A stretch of DNA of 64,000 nucleotides from contig JAFDYC010000110.1 of the NCBI GenBank assembly GCA_018267625.1, positions 20,853 to 84,852 of the forward strand. Direction: 5' to 3'. Under the pieces are notes generated by a model, which saw only the letters and a program-made list of their open reading frames with translations, was not told the origin of the DNA and searched no databases. Positions 9,025 through 17,971 of this stretch are shown one piece after another; position 1 is the stretch's first letter; each line of letters begins with the position of its first letter. A program made the position numbers and the translations under genes. The stretch comes from Bacteroidota bacterium (lineage in GTDB: Bacteria > Bacteroidota > Bacteroidia > Chitinophagales > Chitinophagaceae).

Positions 9025-9585
9025 TCAAGCAGGAATCAAATACCGCATTGACTCGGGCCCTTCATTCATCATCAGGTCCAGCACCGACAGCCCGGATAGA
9101 AAGCCCAGGCGTGCTTCGAACACCTGGTGGTAAGCCGGTAAGACCAATGCGGGTAAGGGCTGTGGCGCTTCATTAATGGCGTCAGAAAAAAGGAGTGATA
9201 GGCGCAGGCTCTGGCTTACCCAGGTCAGGGCTGCATGGTTCAGCCGTTCTAAGTGCTCATGCCCACCATAAATCAGCCCTCGAAGCCCGGGGGCAAAATG
9301 CTCGAAAAAAGGGGCCCGTCCATAGGCGGAATACAAAGCCCCCCAATGCCGGCGCTGCCAGTCGTGTGTATAGTCAATGCGCCAATCAGCCAGGGGGCTT
9401 CGTTGACGCCGCCCTCCCTGCAAAGGCACAGAAAGGAGCAGGAGGCCATTGGCGGAGGAGATACTGTATTGGTTGGGATGCCCCGCCGGCAAGTGACCAC
9501 TAAACAGCTCTGCCCCGCCTGCTGCTCGTGCAGTGGCCCACCAGTCAAGGCCGGGGAAAAGAGAAAGGGGCAATACCGGCATCAT
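9025..9585 (-). CDS. WbqC-family protein, short form
   Basis: About 186 aa. The central stretch DYTHDWQRRHWGALYSAYGRAPFFEHF (split here: DYTHDWQRRHW at about residues 71-81, then SAYGRAPFFEHF) is the most conserved block of the WbqC-like family, named after O-antigen genes; its biochemistry is not settled. The ORF is open to a GTG at 9624, but the double ATG at 9585/9582 gives the usual N-terminus (MPVLPLSLFPGLDWW). It is divergent from the GWxTD gene and far from the polysaccharide locus. A second, full-length WbqC protein is at 27705-28472. Confidence 0.75.
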   Translation of the reverse strand: MMPVLPLSLFPGLDWWATARAAGGAELFSGHLPAGHPNQYSISSANGLLLLSVPLQGGRRQRSPLADWRIDYTHDWQRRHWGALYSAYGRAPFFEHFAPGLRGLIYGGHEHLERLNHAALTWVSQSLRLSLLFSDAINEAPQPLPALVLPAYHQVFEARLGFLSGLSVLDLMMNEGPESMRYLIPA

Positions 9586-9611
9586 TGCCGCAAGTTGAGG
9601 ATTTACTTTTG
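9585..9611 (+). promoter_or_regulatory. Predicted promoter of the GWxTD-dapF unit
   Basis: TTG at 9585-9587 and TACTTTTG at 9604-9611 (match to TAnnTTTG), 16 nt apart; the -7 box ends 15 nt before the ATG at 9627. It overlaps the start of the divergent WbqC-like gene. Confidence 0.4.
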
Positions 9612-9626
9612 CCGAAAGATGCACGA

Positions 9627-11090
9627 ATGCGCCGCTGTTTGCTGGTACTACTTTCCCTTATTACGTTGATGCAGGCCCAGGCCGGAACCCTTGAGGCAGC
9701 AGCAGGATTTGCTGTTTTTCAATCTTCTTCAGACAGTGGCCACCTGGATCTTTACTGGGAAATATTTCCGCAAAGCCTCCGGTATCAGAAGGATTCACTA
9801 GGCAGGCTCAGCGCCCGTATCCGCACCCAAATTCGCGTCAGCAGAGACACCGGCATCGTCTATCAGGACTTTTATTACCTGCAAACACAAGCCTTCGACC
9901 CCAGCCGGGAAACAGCACCCCGAATCTTGGAGCAGACACATATTCCAATTCAGGATGGCCATTATCGGGTGGAACTGTACCTGGCCGAAGACGGACGCGA
10001 AGACAGCCGTTTTTATTACAAAGACACGCTCAGCGTAGTCCGTCGTGCGCCGCAATACAGCAGCCTGGAATTGTTGGATACGTTCTTTCGTTTTGCTGTT
10101 CCGAGCCCCTTTTTGAAAGCAGGTTTTCAATGTCTGCCCAAGGCCTTGAATTTTTATGATGAAGGACGGCAAAACCTGCATGCCTATGCCGAATTGTATC
10201 GTAGCGACAGCCTGCCGGCTTCTTGGTTTCCCTTGTATCAACTATGCTACATCTCGCGGGAGCGCAACGGGCGCAGCACAGGTGTATATGTGAGCGATAC
10301 GATTCGCCGGCCCCAGTCCAAACAGGCTTTCCGATTCAACCTGTCCACGGCCTCTTTGCCAACGGGCAACTATTGGCTTTGCCTCGCCCTGCGCACGGCT
10401 TCCGGGCAGGAGCTGGCCCAGGCTTCCACTTTTTTTCAAACCATCAATGCGCATCCCACGGGGGGCAAAGGGATCGAAATACTAGACAGTGCCGAGGCGA
10501 AAACGGTCACGGATGCACACCTGCTGGACCTCGGCAAGACTTTCGTGGCAAAGTTTACCATGCCGCAGCTCCGCTCGATTCTGAAGATGATTCGCCCGGC
10601 AGCTACCGGCTCTGAAATTGCAGCCATCAACGGGTTCCTTGAGCGTCCCGATGACCTCTACATGCGCTATTTCATCTACAACCATTTTTCACTGATCAGC
10701 CCAAAAGACCCAGACAAAGCCTGGGAGGATTTTGCGAACGAAGTGCGGGAGGTAAACCGTCAATTTGGCCCGGGCAGCACCCCCGGCTACGAGACCGACC
10801 GGGGCATCATCTGGTTACGCTATGGCAAGCCCGATGAGGTCATCCGGGTGCCTAACGAATCCGGTTCACTGCCCTATGAAATCTGGCGCTACAATCCCAA
10901 CCAGAAGATGCATGGCGCCGGACTGTTCCTCTTTTATTCGCCCGGCGTGATGCGCTCCGATTTTCGGCTGCTGACCAGCACGGTGATGGGTGAATTACAA
11001 AATACGAACTGGCGGCAAATGCTCTATGTGGGGGCACAACAAGGTGAATTGCTCAATGAACGCGCCGAAGAATATTTTGGAAAAAAATGA
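9627..11090 (+). CDS. GWxTD domain-containing exported protein
   Basis: 487 aa with signal peptide MRRCLLVLLSLITLMQAQA from the ATG at 9627; the longer frame back to 9528 would bury the signal peptide. The N-terminal half is a beta-rich region of the kind seen in this family. The C-terminal part, about residues 340-470, carries the GWxTD-domain blocks (DPDKAWEDFANEVREVN, then TDRGIIWLRYGKPDEVI and PYEIWRY). GWxTD proteins are common and mostly uncharacterised in Bacteroidota. The stop overlaps the dapF start by 4 nt (ATGA), so the two are translationally coupled. Confidence 0.85.
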   Translation: MRRCLLVLLSLITLMQAQAGTLEAAAGFAVFQSSSDSGHLDLYWEIFPQSLRYQKDSLGRLSARIRTQIRVSRDTGIVYQDFYYLQTQAFDPSRETAPRILEQTHIPIQDGHYRVELYLAEDGREDSRFYYKDTLSVVRRAPQYSSLELLDTFFRFAVPSPFLKAGFQCLPKALNFYDEGRQNLHAYAELYRSDSLPASWFPLYQLCYISRERNGRSTGVYVSDTIRRPQSKQAFRFNLSTASLPTGNYWLCLALRTASGQELAQASTFFQTINAHPTGGKGIEILDSAEAKTVTDAHLLDLGKTFVAKFTMPQLRSILKMIRPAATGSEIAAINGFLERPDDLYMRYFIYNHFSLISPKDPDKAWEDFANEVREVNRQFGPGSTPGYETDRGIIWLRYGKPDEVIRVPNESGSLPYEIWRYNPNQKMHGAGLFLFYSPGVMRSDFRLLTSTVMGELQNTNWRQMLYVGAQQGELLNERAEEYFGKK

Positions 11091-11872
11091 AACCGATCTC
11101 TTTCGTCAAATACCAGGGCACAGGTAATGATTTTATCCTGATGGACAATCGCCGGGGAAACATAAGCCTGAACCAGGAGAAAATTGCCCTGCTCTGCCAC
11201 CGCCGTTTCGGAATTGGTGCCGATGGGCTGATGTTGCTGGAATCCTCTGCCCGAGCCTCTTTTCGTATGGTCTATTTCAATGCAGATGGTGGCGAGAGCA
11301 GTATGTGTGGCAATGGTGGTCGGTGTATTGTAGCCTTTGCGCAAAGGCTGGGTATCCTGCAAGGCCCCGACACTGAATTTGAAGCCATTGACGGCTTGCA
11401 CCGGGCACGGATAGAACCCGATGGCATCGTCAGCCTCCACATGAATGATGTGCCTTCGATCCGGCAGGATCAAGGTCAGGTCCTCTTAAATACCGGCTCG
11501 CCGCACTGTGTGGTATGGGTGGACGATGTGCAGCAGGTCGCAGTAGTGCGCGAGGGCCGCCGCATCCGGCAGGAAGCCCGCTTTGCGCCTGGGGGCGCCA
11601 ATGTGAATTTTGTTAGCCGGCTGGGTGCGAGAAGGATTGCCGTTCGCACTTACGAGCGTGGTGTGGAAGATGAAACACTGAGTTGTGGCACCGGCGTGAC
11701 GGCTGCAGCCCTTGCAGCCAGTGAAAAGGAACTGGGCCGCTTTTCTTATGAGATTGAAACGCCCGGTGGCGGCTTGCAGGTGCAGTTTGAAAAATCGCAG
11801 CCAGACAGCGCTCACTCCGTCATTTTACGTGGCCCGGCTGTGTGTGTGTTTGAAGGGAGCCTGGATGTATGA
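11087..11872 (+). CDS. dapF: Diaminopimelate epimerase
   Basis: Interconverts LL- and meso-diaminopimelate, the last step before meso-DAP is used for peptidoglycan and lysine. 261 aa, typical length. The two catalytic cysteines are visible: Cys74 in MCGNGGRC and Cys200 in LSCGTGVTAAAL. The N-terminus VKYQGTGNDFILMD is the family signature. It overlaps the GWxTD gene by 4 nt and is the last gene of that unit; no terminator hairpin was recognised downstream. Confidence 0.96.
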   Translation: MKPISFVKYQGTGNDFILMDNRRGNISLNQEKIALLCHRRFGIGADGLMLLESSARASFRMVYFNADGGESSMCGNGGRCIVAFAQRLGILQGPDTEFEAIDGLHRARIEPDGIVSLHMNDVPSIRQDQGQVLLNTGSPHCVVWVDDVQQVAVVREGRRIRQEARFAPGGANVNFVSRLGARRIAVRTYERGVEDETLSCGTGVTAAALAASEKELGRFSYEIETPGGGLQVQFEKSQPDSAHSVILRGPAVCVFEGSLDV

Positions 11873-12000
11873 GCGGGGTATCTGAGCGGCAGATGCACCC
11901 TTCAATAAACGTATTCGGAAATAAGCGTTTGATTGTTTGCTTTCGTGATTTGATTGGCTCTGGAATTGATTCACCATCGTTGTGGATATAGCCTAGCACC

Positions 12001-14424
12001 TCACTTCCATTCCATGGGCACCTGCAAGGTCAGGCTGAGGTTTCTGCCCATGCCCGAAATCCCCATACGGCCATTTACCGGGTTTACATCGGCATAGCGC
12101 AGCCTGCTGAGGTGATTCTGATAGGCGATGTCTGCCAGGTTCTGTGCCGATACAATCAGGGTGCAAACCGTTTTCCCTTTCTGCTGCCAGTCGAAGCCCA
12201 GGCTGGCATTCAGCAGGGTGTATTCCGGCGAAGCGGTCTCCGAGCCATAGGCACGGAACACCTGGCTTTGGGCGAAGTAATGGTCGGCCTCCAGCTTCAG
12301 CCAGGCATGAGTGATGTGCTTGCCCATTGCCGCGCGTTGCACCCGGATCCCGCTGAGCCAGCGTGCAGCCGGCATTTGAGGCAGCCATTGGGTACTATCT
12401 GATCCCTCTAAGTTTTGGCCTTGTACATACGAGATGCTTTGCTCCAGATGCAGCCAGTCGAAAGGGTGCGGATGTAAGTCAAAGTATAGTTCGCCGCCGC
12501 TCAGCAAGGCTTGGGTTTGCGTGAAGCTGAAGGCGGAATAACCTTCTGGATTTTCGAGGCTGGGAATCGAGTCGGCGCCATTTTGGCCCAGCAGTTTTTG
12601 ATAGAAAATGTAGTTGCTGATGTAGTTGGCAAAAAGGTCGGCCTGGAAGGATAGATGGTCTGAATGCCAGTTCCCGCCGAGGTCTGCCTGAATGCTATGC
12701 TCCGGCTTTAGATTGGTATTCCCATACTCATACCGTAAGGCGCCCTCGTGCACCCCATTGGCGGCCAGCTCGGCGATATTGGGCGTGCGGAAACCCGAGG
12801 CCAGATTGAAGCGCAGTACCGTGTTCCGGATGCCGGCAAAGGAAAGCCCCAGGCTGCCGGATGGGGCCAGAAAGGAGCGGGAAAATGATGTGAAACGTAT
12901 AAACCCGCCGGCAGTTTGTTTTTCGCTGCGCTGACCTGTAGAATCTTCATACAAGGCAGCCCCATTTATGTCCCGATGATCTAAGCGCAGGCCGGCAGCG
13001 AAGGTCCAGTGATTGGTTTCGCGGCGCAGCATGGCAAAGCCGCCAAGGTCGAAAAGCTGATAATCGGGCACGATGAATTCCGAACCCCGGTTCTCATTCT
13101 GCTGGCTCATACTGTTCAGCCCGGTGATGAACTGCAGGTCATGTGCAAATTGATGCTGGTATTGCAGGTTACCGGTGATGCTGCGCAGCCGCAGCCAAAG
13201 TCCTGGGATGTCGGGTTGCAACACGTCTCCAAATTCCTTACGGTCGTTTTGCTGATAGCCTGCCGTGAAGCTCAGCCGGTCATTGTTGTGGAGGAATACT
13301 TCCGAGTTCCAGGCCAGGCGCTGGTGACGGATATGCTGACTGGGAATGTTGCGGTCATAGCTTTTACCATCGGCTTCCGTTACAGGGATTTCTTCCTCAA
13401 GGCCCCCCAGGTTGATGGGCTTCAGAAAGCGGCCACTGAGGCTGTCGCGGGTGCCTTCCGGGATGCCTAAAGTTTGGTTGAAGGAAGTGAAAGAAAGCTT
13501 GCTGTTGCCCCAGTGTTTGCGGATGCCGATGCTGGCTCCAAAGTCATCATTGCGGAAGCGCGAATCGAACACGAATCCATCGGCACTGTTCTGATAATCG
13601 TGGGCTCGTTTGCCGGTGTAGTACGCGCTCCAGTTCAGACCCTGTTCATTGCCGACAACCCGTCCATGGAGCGCAAACTGACCGTTGTTGCTTTGATAGT
13701 TTGTGGCCAGTTGCGCCTGGATATGACCATCAGGCGGCGGTAGCGGACTGAGGATGTTGATGACTCCCGCCACTGCATCTGAGCCATAGGTCAGGGAAGA
13801 GGGGCCTTTTACTACTTCCACACGGCTCAGGTTGTAGTCGTCTATCTCAATACCATGCTCATCGCCCCATTGCTGCCCTTCCTGGCGGATACCATCGGAC
13901 ACGGTGACGACCCTGTTGTATCCGAGGCCCCGGATGACAGGCTTGGATATGGCAGGGCCTGTTGAAACCTGTCGGACACCGGGCATTCTGCTGATAGCAT
14001 CTATGATGTTGCTGCTGGCTTGCTCGCGCATCTGAGTAGCAGAGATGCTCTGCACCGGGGCGACACTGCGGCGCAGGCCGGTGGCGAGGCTGGTGCCTGT
14101 GACGACTACTTCGTGCTGTGCAATCACGGTTTCGATGAGGCGTAGGTTTAGCTGGGTCTGGCCCTGAAGCTGAACGTATCGGCTTTGGGACGCAAAGCCT
14201 AGCAGCCGCACGGAGACTAAAAAGCGACCGGAGGGCAGGTCGTTGATGTGGAAATGTCCGCCCGTGTCGGCGACATCCCCGGTGTGGAGTTCAGGTAGCT
14301 CGATGATGGCTCCGGGCAGGGGTTGACCTGCTGTATCGGTGATCTGGCCATATAGGGAGGAGCGGACGGCAGCGGATGCCGGAAGGCTCAGCAGGAGAAA
14401 GAGTAGGAGTGTGGATAGCCGCAT
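12001..14424 (-). CDS. TonB-dependent receptor, possibly for a metal or metal complex
   Basis: 807 aa. Signal peptide (MRLSTLLLFLLLSLPASAA), then a carboxypeptidase-regulatory-like domain (about 25-100), then a classical plug with MPGVRQVSTGPAISKPVIRG at about 147-166 and VEVVKGPSSLTYGSDAVAGV near 205-225, then a barrel. The plug wording resembles receptors for metals and small chelates (ZnuD-like group) more than SusC proteins. It lies downstream of a small exported His-rich protein on the same strand, 332 nt away, which supports a metal-related role by association only. Confidence 0.88.
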   Translation of the reverse strand: MRLSTLLLFLLLSLPASAAVRSSLYGQITDTAGQPLPGAIIELPELHTGDVADTGGHFHINDLPSGRFLVSVRLLGFASQSRYVQLQGQTQLNLRLIETVIAQHEVVVTGTSLATGLRRSVAPVQSISATQMREQASSNIIDAISRMPGVRQVSTGPAISKPVIRGLGYNRVVTVSDGIRQEGQQWGDEHGIEIDDYNLSRVEVVKGPSSLTYGSDAVAGVINILSPLPPPDGHIQAQLATNYQSNNGQFALHGRVVGNEQGLNWSAYYTGKRAHDYQNSADGFVFDSRFRNDDFGASIGIRKHWGNSKLSFTSFNQTLGIPEGTRDSLSGRFLKPINLGGLEEEIPVTEADGKSYDRNIPSQHIRHQRLAWNSEVFLHNNDRLSFTAGYQQNDRKEFGDVLQPDIPGLWLRLRSITGNLQYQHQFAHDLQFITGLNSMSQQNENRGSEFIVPDYQLFDLGGFAMLRRETNHWTFAAGLRLDHRDINGAALYEDSTGQRSEKQTAGGFIRFTSFSRSFLAPSGSLGLSFAGIRNTVLRFNLASGFRTPNIAELAANGVHEGALRYEYGNTNLKPEHSIQADLGGNWHSDHLSFQADLFANYISNYIFYQKLLGQNGADSIPSLENPEGYSAFSFTQTQALLSGGELYFDLHPHPFDWLHLEQSISYVQGQNLEGSDSTQWLPQMPAARWLSGIRVQRAAMGKHITHAWLKLEADHYFAQSQVFRAYGSETASPEYTLLNASLGFDWQQKGKTVCTLIVSAQNLADIAYQNHLSRLRYADVNPVNGRMGISGMGRNLSLTLQVPMEWK

Positions 14425-14756
14425 AATATGGATGTCCTGAATAATCTTTTTACGGAGGATGAAAGGCGTGGAATGGAAGAAGAGTTAGGCTTGTATGAGA
14501 AACCTGAGATGAGGATCCCGAAAGATGATGGGAGGAAGCAGCAGAATCTGCCGACTTCTTTTTTGCTTGATCGGGGCTCTTTTGTCTGGGAATGTGCTTC
14601 GGGCCTGCGAAGGTGTCGTTTGTGGGCTTGACGTTATGCGAAAAGCTCAGTAGAGAACCGAACGCTGAAGGGTGCGACGCAACGGAAGATGAGCTACGAA
14701 ATGGAGCTGACTAAATAAAGAAAGCCCTAAATGGCAGAATTTGTTGTCTGCTGTTT
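14425..14756. other. Intergenic stretch with one dispersed repeat
   Basis: 332 nt between two minus-strand genes. It contains repeat copy A (14658-14711). A 67-codon plus-strand frame at 14428-14631 has no recognisable composition or motif and is not annotated. No promoter of TAnnTTTG type was recognised immediately upstream of the receptor. Confidence 0.6.
14658..14711 (+). repeat. Dispersed intergenic repeat, copy A
   Basis: Contains CCGAACGCTGAAG, then GTGCGACGCAACGGAAGAT and a GAGCT-ACGAAAT-GGAGCTGAC tail. The core differs by one base (GGAAGAT versus GGATGAT) from the copy at 59733-59786 and shares the GCAACGGA core with the copies at 3018 and 49355. Confidence 0.75.
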
Positions 14757-15089
14757 TCAGGAGTTGTCAGGCGGCCCTCGGCCTTCGCGCAGGGCTATAT
14801 TCTGCTGTGTGGCACGCTCGTCTTGAAGGATGATGAAGCCTTTCGGAATCTGCCGCTGAGGGGCTGGAAGCGGAACCCATTGAGGGGGCGCTTCGAAGGG
14901 CATCAGGTGGAAACTGAGAAACTGGCAATGGTGGTGCTTCGGGTCTATGCTGAATCGCTCCTGGCTATGGTGGTGCAGCGTATCATGATGATGCGCGAAG
15001 GCATGGATTGCTGCTGCTGGGGTGGTGCCGAAGAGAAGCAGCGCGGCAAGCCAAAGCGAACATAGAATATGCAGGAAGCGGGCAATCAT
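14757..15089 (-). CDS. Small exported histidine-rich protein
   Basis: 110 aa. An N-terminal hydrophobic segment (FLHILCSLWLAALLLFG, ending near AAA at 25-27) looks like a signal peptide. Then come two His clusters, HHHDTLHHH at about 33-41 and HHHCQF at about 52-57; 12 His in the first 62 residues. The remainder is Pro-rich and has no recognised domain. Such proteins are often found beside TonB receptors and are thought to bind Zn, Cu or Co in the periplasm; the family is unnamed to me. It starts 39 nt after the outer-membrane protein gene and precedes the receptor, so the three may share regulation. Confidence 0.7.
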   Translation of the reverse strand: MIARFLHILCSLWLAALLLFGTTPAAAIHAFAHHHDTLHHHSQERFSIDPKHHHCQFLSFHLMPFEAPPQWVPLPAPQRQIPKGFIILQDERATQQNIALREGRGPPDNS

Positions 15090-15128
15090 GCGCGCGGCGA
15101 AGGTAGTGGCCTCGTTGCGGGGGATGCG

Positions 15129-15959
15129 TTAAAGTGGGGCAACTGCAGGGTGCTGCCGTTGGTGCCCGAAGTTGAGGTCGTAGCCGGCGAGGAGGATGAC
15201 GGAGCCGTAACAGAATTGATGATTTGCCTTTCCCCCGCCCTCTATGGCAAGGGAATTGAGGTAGTTGGCATAGCCTCCTTTCATATTCAGCTCCAGGAAG
15301 AAGTTGCGCAGAGGATAGTAACGGATACCGGCCTCGGCAGAGATGATGTAGCCAGCAACATGAAATTTGTTGTTGAGGCGCTGGCCCATGTAGGTGACGT
15401 CGGTACGTGGAATGACGACACCGGCCCCTCCTTTGAGCAGGTAAGAGAGTTTGCCGTATCTCTTGCCTTCAAGCAGGAATTTTTGATGGACGTAGTTTAT
15501 GTGGAAGAAGTTGGCACCATCGGTGTGTTCAAAGTGTAGAAACTGCCGGTGGATGACGGTGTCTTTATCAATTTGCTCGCCGGCAATCTGGCCACTGAGC
15601 CGTAGCCTCTGGTCATCATTGACTACGTATTTGGCATGGTCGAAATTGAGCTCGATGGCCCAGGTGTTCTGGCGATTTAGATAGACTCCAATGCGGTAGG
15701 AGTATTGCGGAATGGTGATGTCTAAGGGCGAATTCCAAATACCGTCGAAGTCGGGCTTGTCCACTGCTTTAGCGTCATGGATGGTGAAGTCGTATTGATT
15801 GCCGTTTTGAAAATGGATGTCGCTGCGGGTGTAAATCTCACGGTTGTAGCCCCACTGGAGGTACATGCCGTTGAAGTGAGCCTTTGGAAATATCTGAGCC
15901 TGCAGGAGGCTGGGGGTAATGAATAACAGAGTAGGAAGTAAGTAATGGGACAGCTTCAT
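15129..15959 (-). CDS. Outer-membrane beta-barrel protein of unknown function
   Basis: 276 aa from the ATG at 15959 (MKLSHYLLPTLLFITPSLLQAQ signal peptide); a TTG three codons upstream is possible but less likely. The rest alternates hydrophobic and polar residues with aromatic strand ends (YSYRIGVYLNRQNTWAIELNF, AEAGIRYYPLRNFFLELNMKG), as in porin-like barrels of Bacteroidota. No catalytic motif was recognised. It is the first gene of a possible unit with the His-rich protein and TonB receptor. Confidence 0.75.
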   Translation of the reverse strand: MKLSHYLLPTLLFITPSLLQAQIFPKAHFNGMYLQWGYNREIYTRSDIHFQNGNQYDFTIHDAKAVDKPDFDGIWNSPLDITIPQYSYRIGVYLNRQNTWAIELNFDHAKYVVNDDQRLRLSGQIAGEQIDKDTVIHRQFLHFEHTDGANFFHINYVHQKFLLEGKRYGKLSYLLKGGAGVVIPRTDVTYMGQRLNNKFHVAGYIISAEAGIRYYPLRNFFLELNMKGGYANYLNSLAIEGGGKANHQFCYGSVILLAGYDLNFGHQRQHPAVAPL

Positions 15960-15965
15960 GGGCGA

Positions 15966-15973
15966 CAAAAGTA
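15966..15973 (-). promoter_or_regulatory. Predicted -7 box of the outer-membrane protein gene
   Basis: Minus strand TACTTTTG, full match to TAnnTTTG, ending 6 nt before the ATG at 15959. It lies 11 nt from the left palindrome of the RAYT element. Confidence 0.4.
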
Positions 15974-15984
15974 GTGGGATGGGG

Positions 15985-16024
15985 AGATAGAGGGGCGAAG
16001 GCTCCAGCCTTCGCCCCTCTATCT
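15985..16024. repeat. Left palindrome of the RAYT element
   Basis: A perfect palindrome with 19 nt arms (AGATAGAGGGGCGAAGGCT and its complement) around a 2 nt spacer CC. Its central 22 nt, arms GGCGAAGGCT around CC, is the exact reverse complement of the right palindrome at 16654-16675 (same arms around GG). It lies 13 nt past the transposase stop codon and could also act as a terminator. Confidence 0.9.
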
Positions 16025-16037
16025 TATAGCCTCTTGG

Positions 16038-16595
16038 CTATTGTAATTCAAACAATGCAACTTTAAGATTGCCCACTTGTCTTCCTAGCCGATAATCTGA
16101 AGCGCTACTGTAAAGCCAGTGATGTGATTCTGCCACCCAACCAGCACGTACCGGACTGTTGTGTATATAATCTATTTTCTGTCGGATGATCGAAGAACTA
16201 CAAAGCGCTTCCGGCTGGTTGAAGTGCTTCCAGATCTGAAAATCCTTGTTGCGCCTATGGCCACCAGCAGCATACTCAAATACTAAGTGTAACCAGGCTT
16301 GTCGGGAATCTTCGTCTTCATACATCTTCCGGAACATAGCCTTAGAACTAAAGCTTTTTGAATCGCGAAGGATACTGGATAAATTTCCGTGTACAGCAGA
16401 TAGGATACAATGAATGTGATTGCTCATAAACACGTATGCGTGAATGCGCAAGCCCTTGTGCTCCTCGCAAAAATTCAAGCTGTCTATCACAATATCCCGA
16501 TATACCTGAAGCGTAAACAAATCAGCATCTTGCACAATGGTGAAGGTGCAGAAATAGGCTGTAATGAGGCTCTCAACCGGAGAATTAGTGTTCAT
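16038..16595 (-). CDS. REP-associated tyrosine transposase (RAYT, Y1/HUH family)
   Basis: 185 aa, a single-domain Y1 transposase related to IS200/IS605 TnpA. The HUH motif is His60-Ile-His62 in [13 protein letters not shown]; the catalytic Tyr is probably Tyr143 in [13 protein letters not shown], which has the NPVRAG-like signature of RAYTs, followed by WLYSSASDY. RAYTs act on short palindromic REP sequences; here the gene is flanked on both sides by such palindromes in inverse orientation. No TnpB accompanies it. It sits between the thiolase and the outer-membrane protein genes, same strand as both. The ORF is intact. Confidence 0.88.
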   Translation of the reverse strand: MNTNSPVESLITAYFCTFTIVQDADLFTLQVYRDIVIDSLNFCEEHKGLRIHAYVFMSNHIHCILSAVHGNLSSILRDSKSFSSKAMFRKMYEDEDSRQAWLHLVFEYAAGGHRRNKDFQIWKHFNQPEALCSSSIIRQKIDYIHNSPVRAGWVAESHHWLYSSASDYRLGRQVGNLKVALFELQ

Positions 16596-16653
16596 GTGGC
16601 CCTTCTTTTCTAAAAAGTTTCATCTCTGTAGCCAGGAGACTACACAATACACC

Positions 16654-16675
16654 GGCGAAGGCTGGAGCCTTCGCC
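16654..16675. repeat. Right palindrome of the RAYT element
   Basis: A perfect palindrome with 10 nt arms GGCGAAGGCT and AGCCTTCGCC around GG. It is the exact reverse complement of the centre of the left palindrome. It begins 2 nt beyond the thiolase stop codon (16678) and 58 nt upstream of the transposase start, so it may also end thiolase transcription. Confidence 0.9.
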
Positions 16676-16677
16676 TC

Positions 16678-17856
16678 CTACCGCAGCAATTCCCATACTC
16701 CTGCGATGCCCTGGCCGCCGCCGACGCAGGCGGTGACCATCCCCTTTTTCTTACCCAGCCGTTCCATATCGTGCAGTAGTTGGATGCTCAGTTTAGCACC
16801 CGAGCAGCCCAGTGGATGTCCTAAGGCAATAGCGCCCCCGTTCACATTCACTATGTCCGGGTTCAGGCTCAGCTCGCGGATGACGGCCAGCGATTGTGAG
16901 GCAAAAGCTTCATTCAGTTCGATCAGTTCTATGTCCGACAGGTTTAGGCCGGCTTGTTTCAGCACTTTTGGTACTGCCACTTTCGGTCCCATACCCATGA
17001 TGCGTGGGTCCACACCGGCGCAGGCATAATTCAGCAGCCGGGCCCAGGGTTTCAGGCCCAGGCTGTTCATCATTCTTTCGCTCATCACCACTACAAAGGC
17101 AGCTCCATCTGAGGTTTGGGATGAATTTCCGGCAGTCACAGTGCCCTTATTTGCAAATACCGGGGGCAGCTTTGCCAGCACTTCGATGCTTGTATCTGCT
17201 CGGGGGCCTTCATCCGTTTCCACTACCTGACTGCGGGTTTGTGGTTTATTGTTTTTGTCTAAAAAAGTTTCCGGTACGGTGATAGGTAAGATGCCGCTTT
17301 TGAAATAGCCGGCTGCAAGGGCATGCAGTGCTTTCTGATGTGAGGAAAAGGCAAAAGCATCCTGTGCTTCGCGGCTTATTTGGTAGTCCTGTGCAACTTG
17401 TTCAGCCGTGAGGCCCATTGCTAAATAGTAATCGGCGTGTGCGGCGGCGACAGAATAATTCGGCATGGTACGCCAGCCGGCGGTAGGCACCAGGCTCATG
17501 CTTTCCGTGCCGCCAGCAATGACACACTCGGCCATGCCACATTGAATTTTCGTAGTAGCCATGCCAATCGTTTCGAGGCCCGAGGCGCAGTACCGATTGA
17601 CCGTGACGCCGGCAGCCCATTCCCCCACCGCTCTGTTGGCGATAATGCGCCCCACCTGCAAGCCCTGTTCTGCTTCCGGCACGGCACATCCTACCATCAC
17701 ATCATCCACCAGCCTGGGGTCTAATTGTGGCAGGGAAGCCAGCAGGCCCTTGATGACATCTACTGCCAGGTCATCAGAACGATAAAAGCGAAAGGCACCC
17801 CTCTTAGATTTGGCAACGGCTGTACGAAAACCGGCAATTACATACGCAGCTTGCAT
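16678..17856 (-). CDS. Acetyl-CoA C-acyltransferase (thiolase)
   Basis: 392 aa from the ATG at 17856 ([18 protein letters not shown]); an upstream TTG at 17862 is less likely. Thiolase catalytic residues are visible: nucleophilic Cys90 in [12 protein letters not shown], His in [16 protein letters not shown], and the second Cys in [11 protein letters not shown] near the C-terminus. It condenses or cleaves 3-oxoacyl-CoA in fatty-acid degradation or acetoacetyl-CoA metabolism. No other beta-oxidation gene is adjacent, so FadA-type and AtoB-type roles cannot be separated from context. Confidence 0.95.
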   Translation of the reverse strand: MQAAYVIAGFRTAVAKSKRGAFRFYRSDDLAVDVIKGLLASLPQLDPRLVDDVMVGCAVPEAEQGLQVGRIIANRAVGEWAAGVTVNRYCASGLETIGMATTKIQCGMAECVIAGGTESMSLVPTAGWRTMPNYSVAAAHADYYLAMGLTAEQVAQDYQISREAQDAFAFSSHQKALHALAAGYFKSGILPITVPETFLDKNNKPQTRSQVVETDEGPRADTSIEVLAKLPPVFANKGTVTAGNSSQTSDGAAFVVVMSERMMNSLGLKPWARLLNYACAGVDPRIMGMGPKVAVPKVLKQAGLNLSDIELIELNEAFASQSLAVIRELSLNPDIVNVNGGAIALGHPLGCSGAKLSIQLLHDMERLGKKKGMVTACVGGGQGIAGVWELLR

Positions 17857-17971
17857 GGACAATGAATTTTAGATCAGATTAAAAGTAGCAGAAAACGAAG
17901 CCAGACCTCGTTCGTGTACCATCGGCATTCATTCCTGAAAGAAAGAAGCGACAAAGGCTATGCCTTCAGCC

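Noticed and set aside
14428..14631. 67-codon plus-strand frame in an intergenic gap
   Set aside because: No recognisable domain or promoter, ends just before repeat copy A.
17950..17971. AAGGCT/AGCCTT stem near the CBS gene end, similar to the RAYT palindrome stem
   Set aside because: Only 6 bp, different loop and flanks; not a convincing copy.
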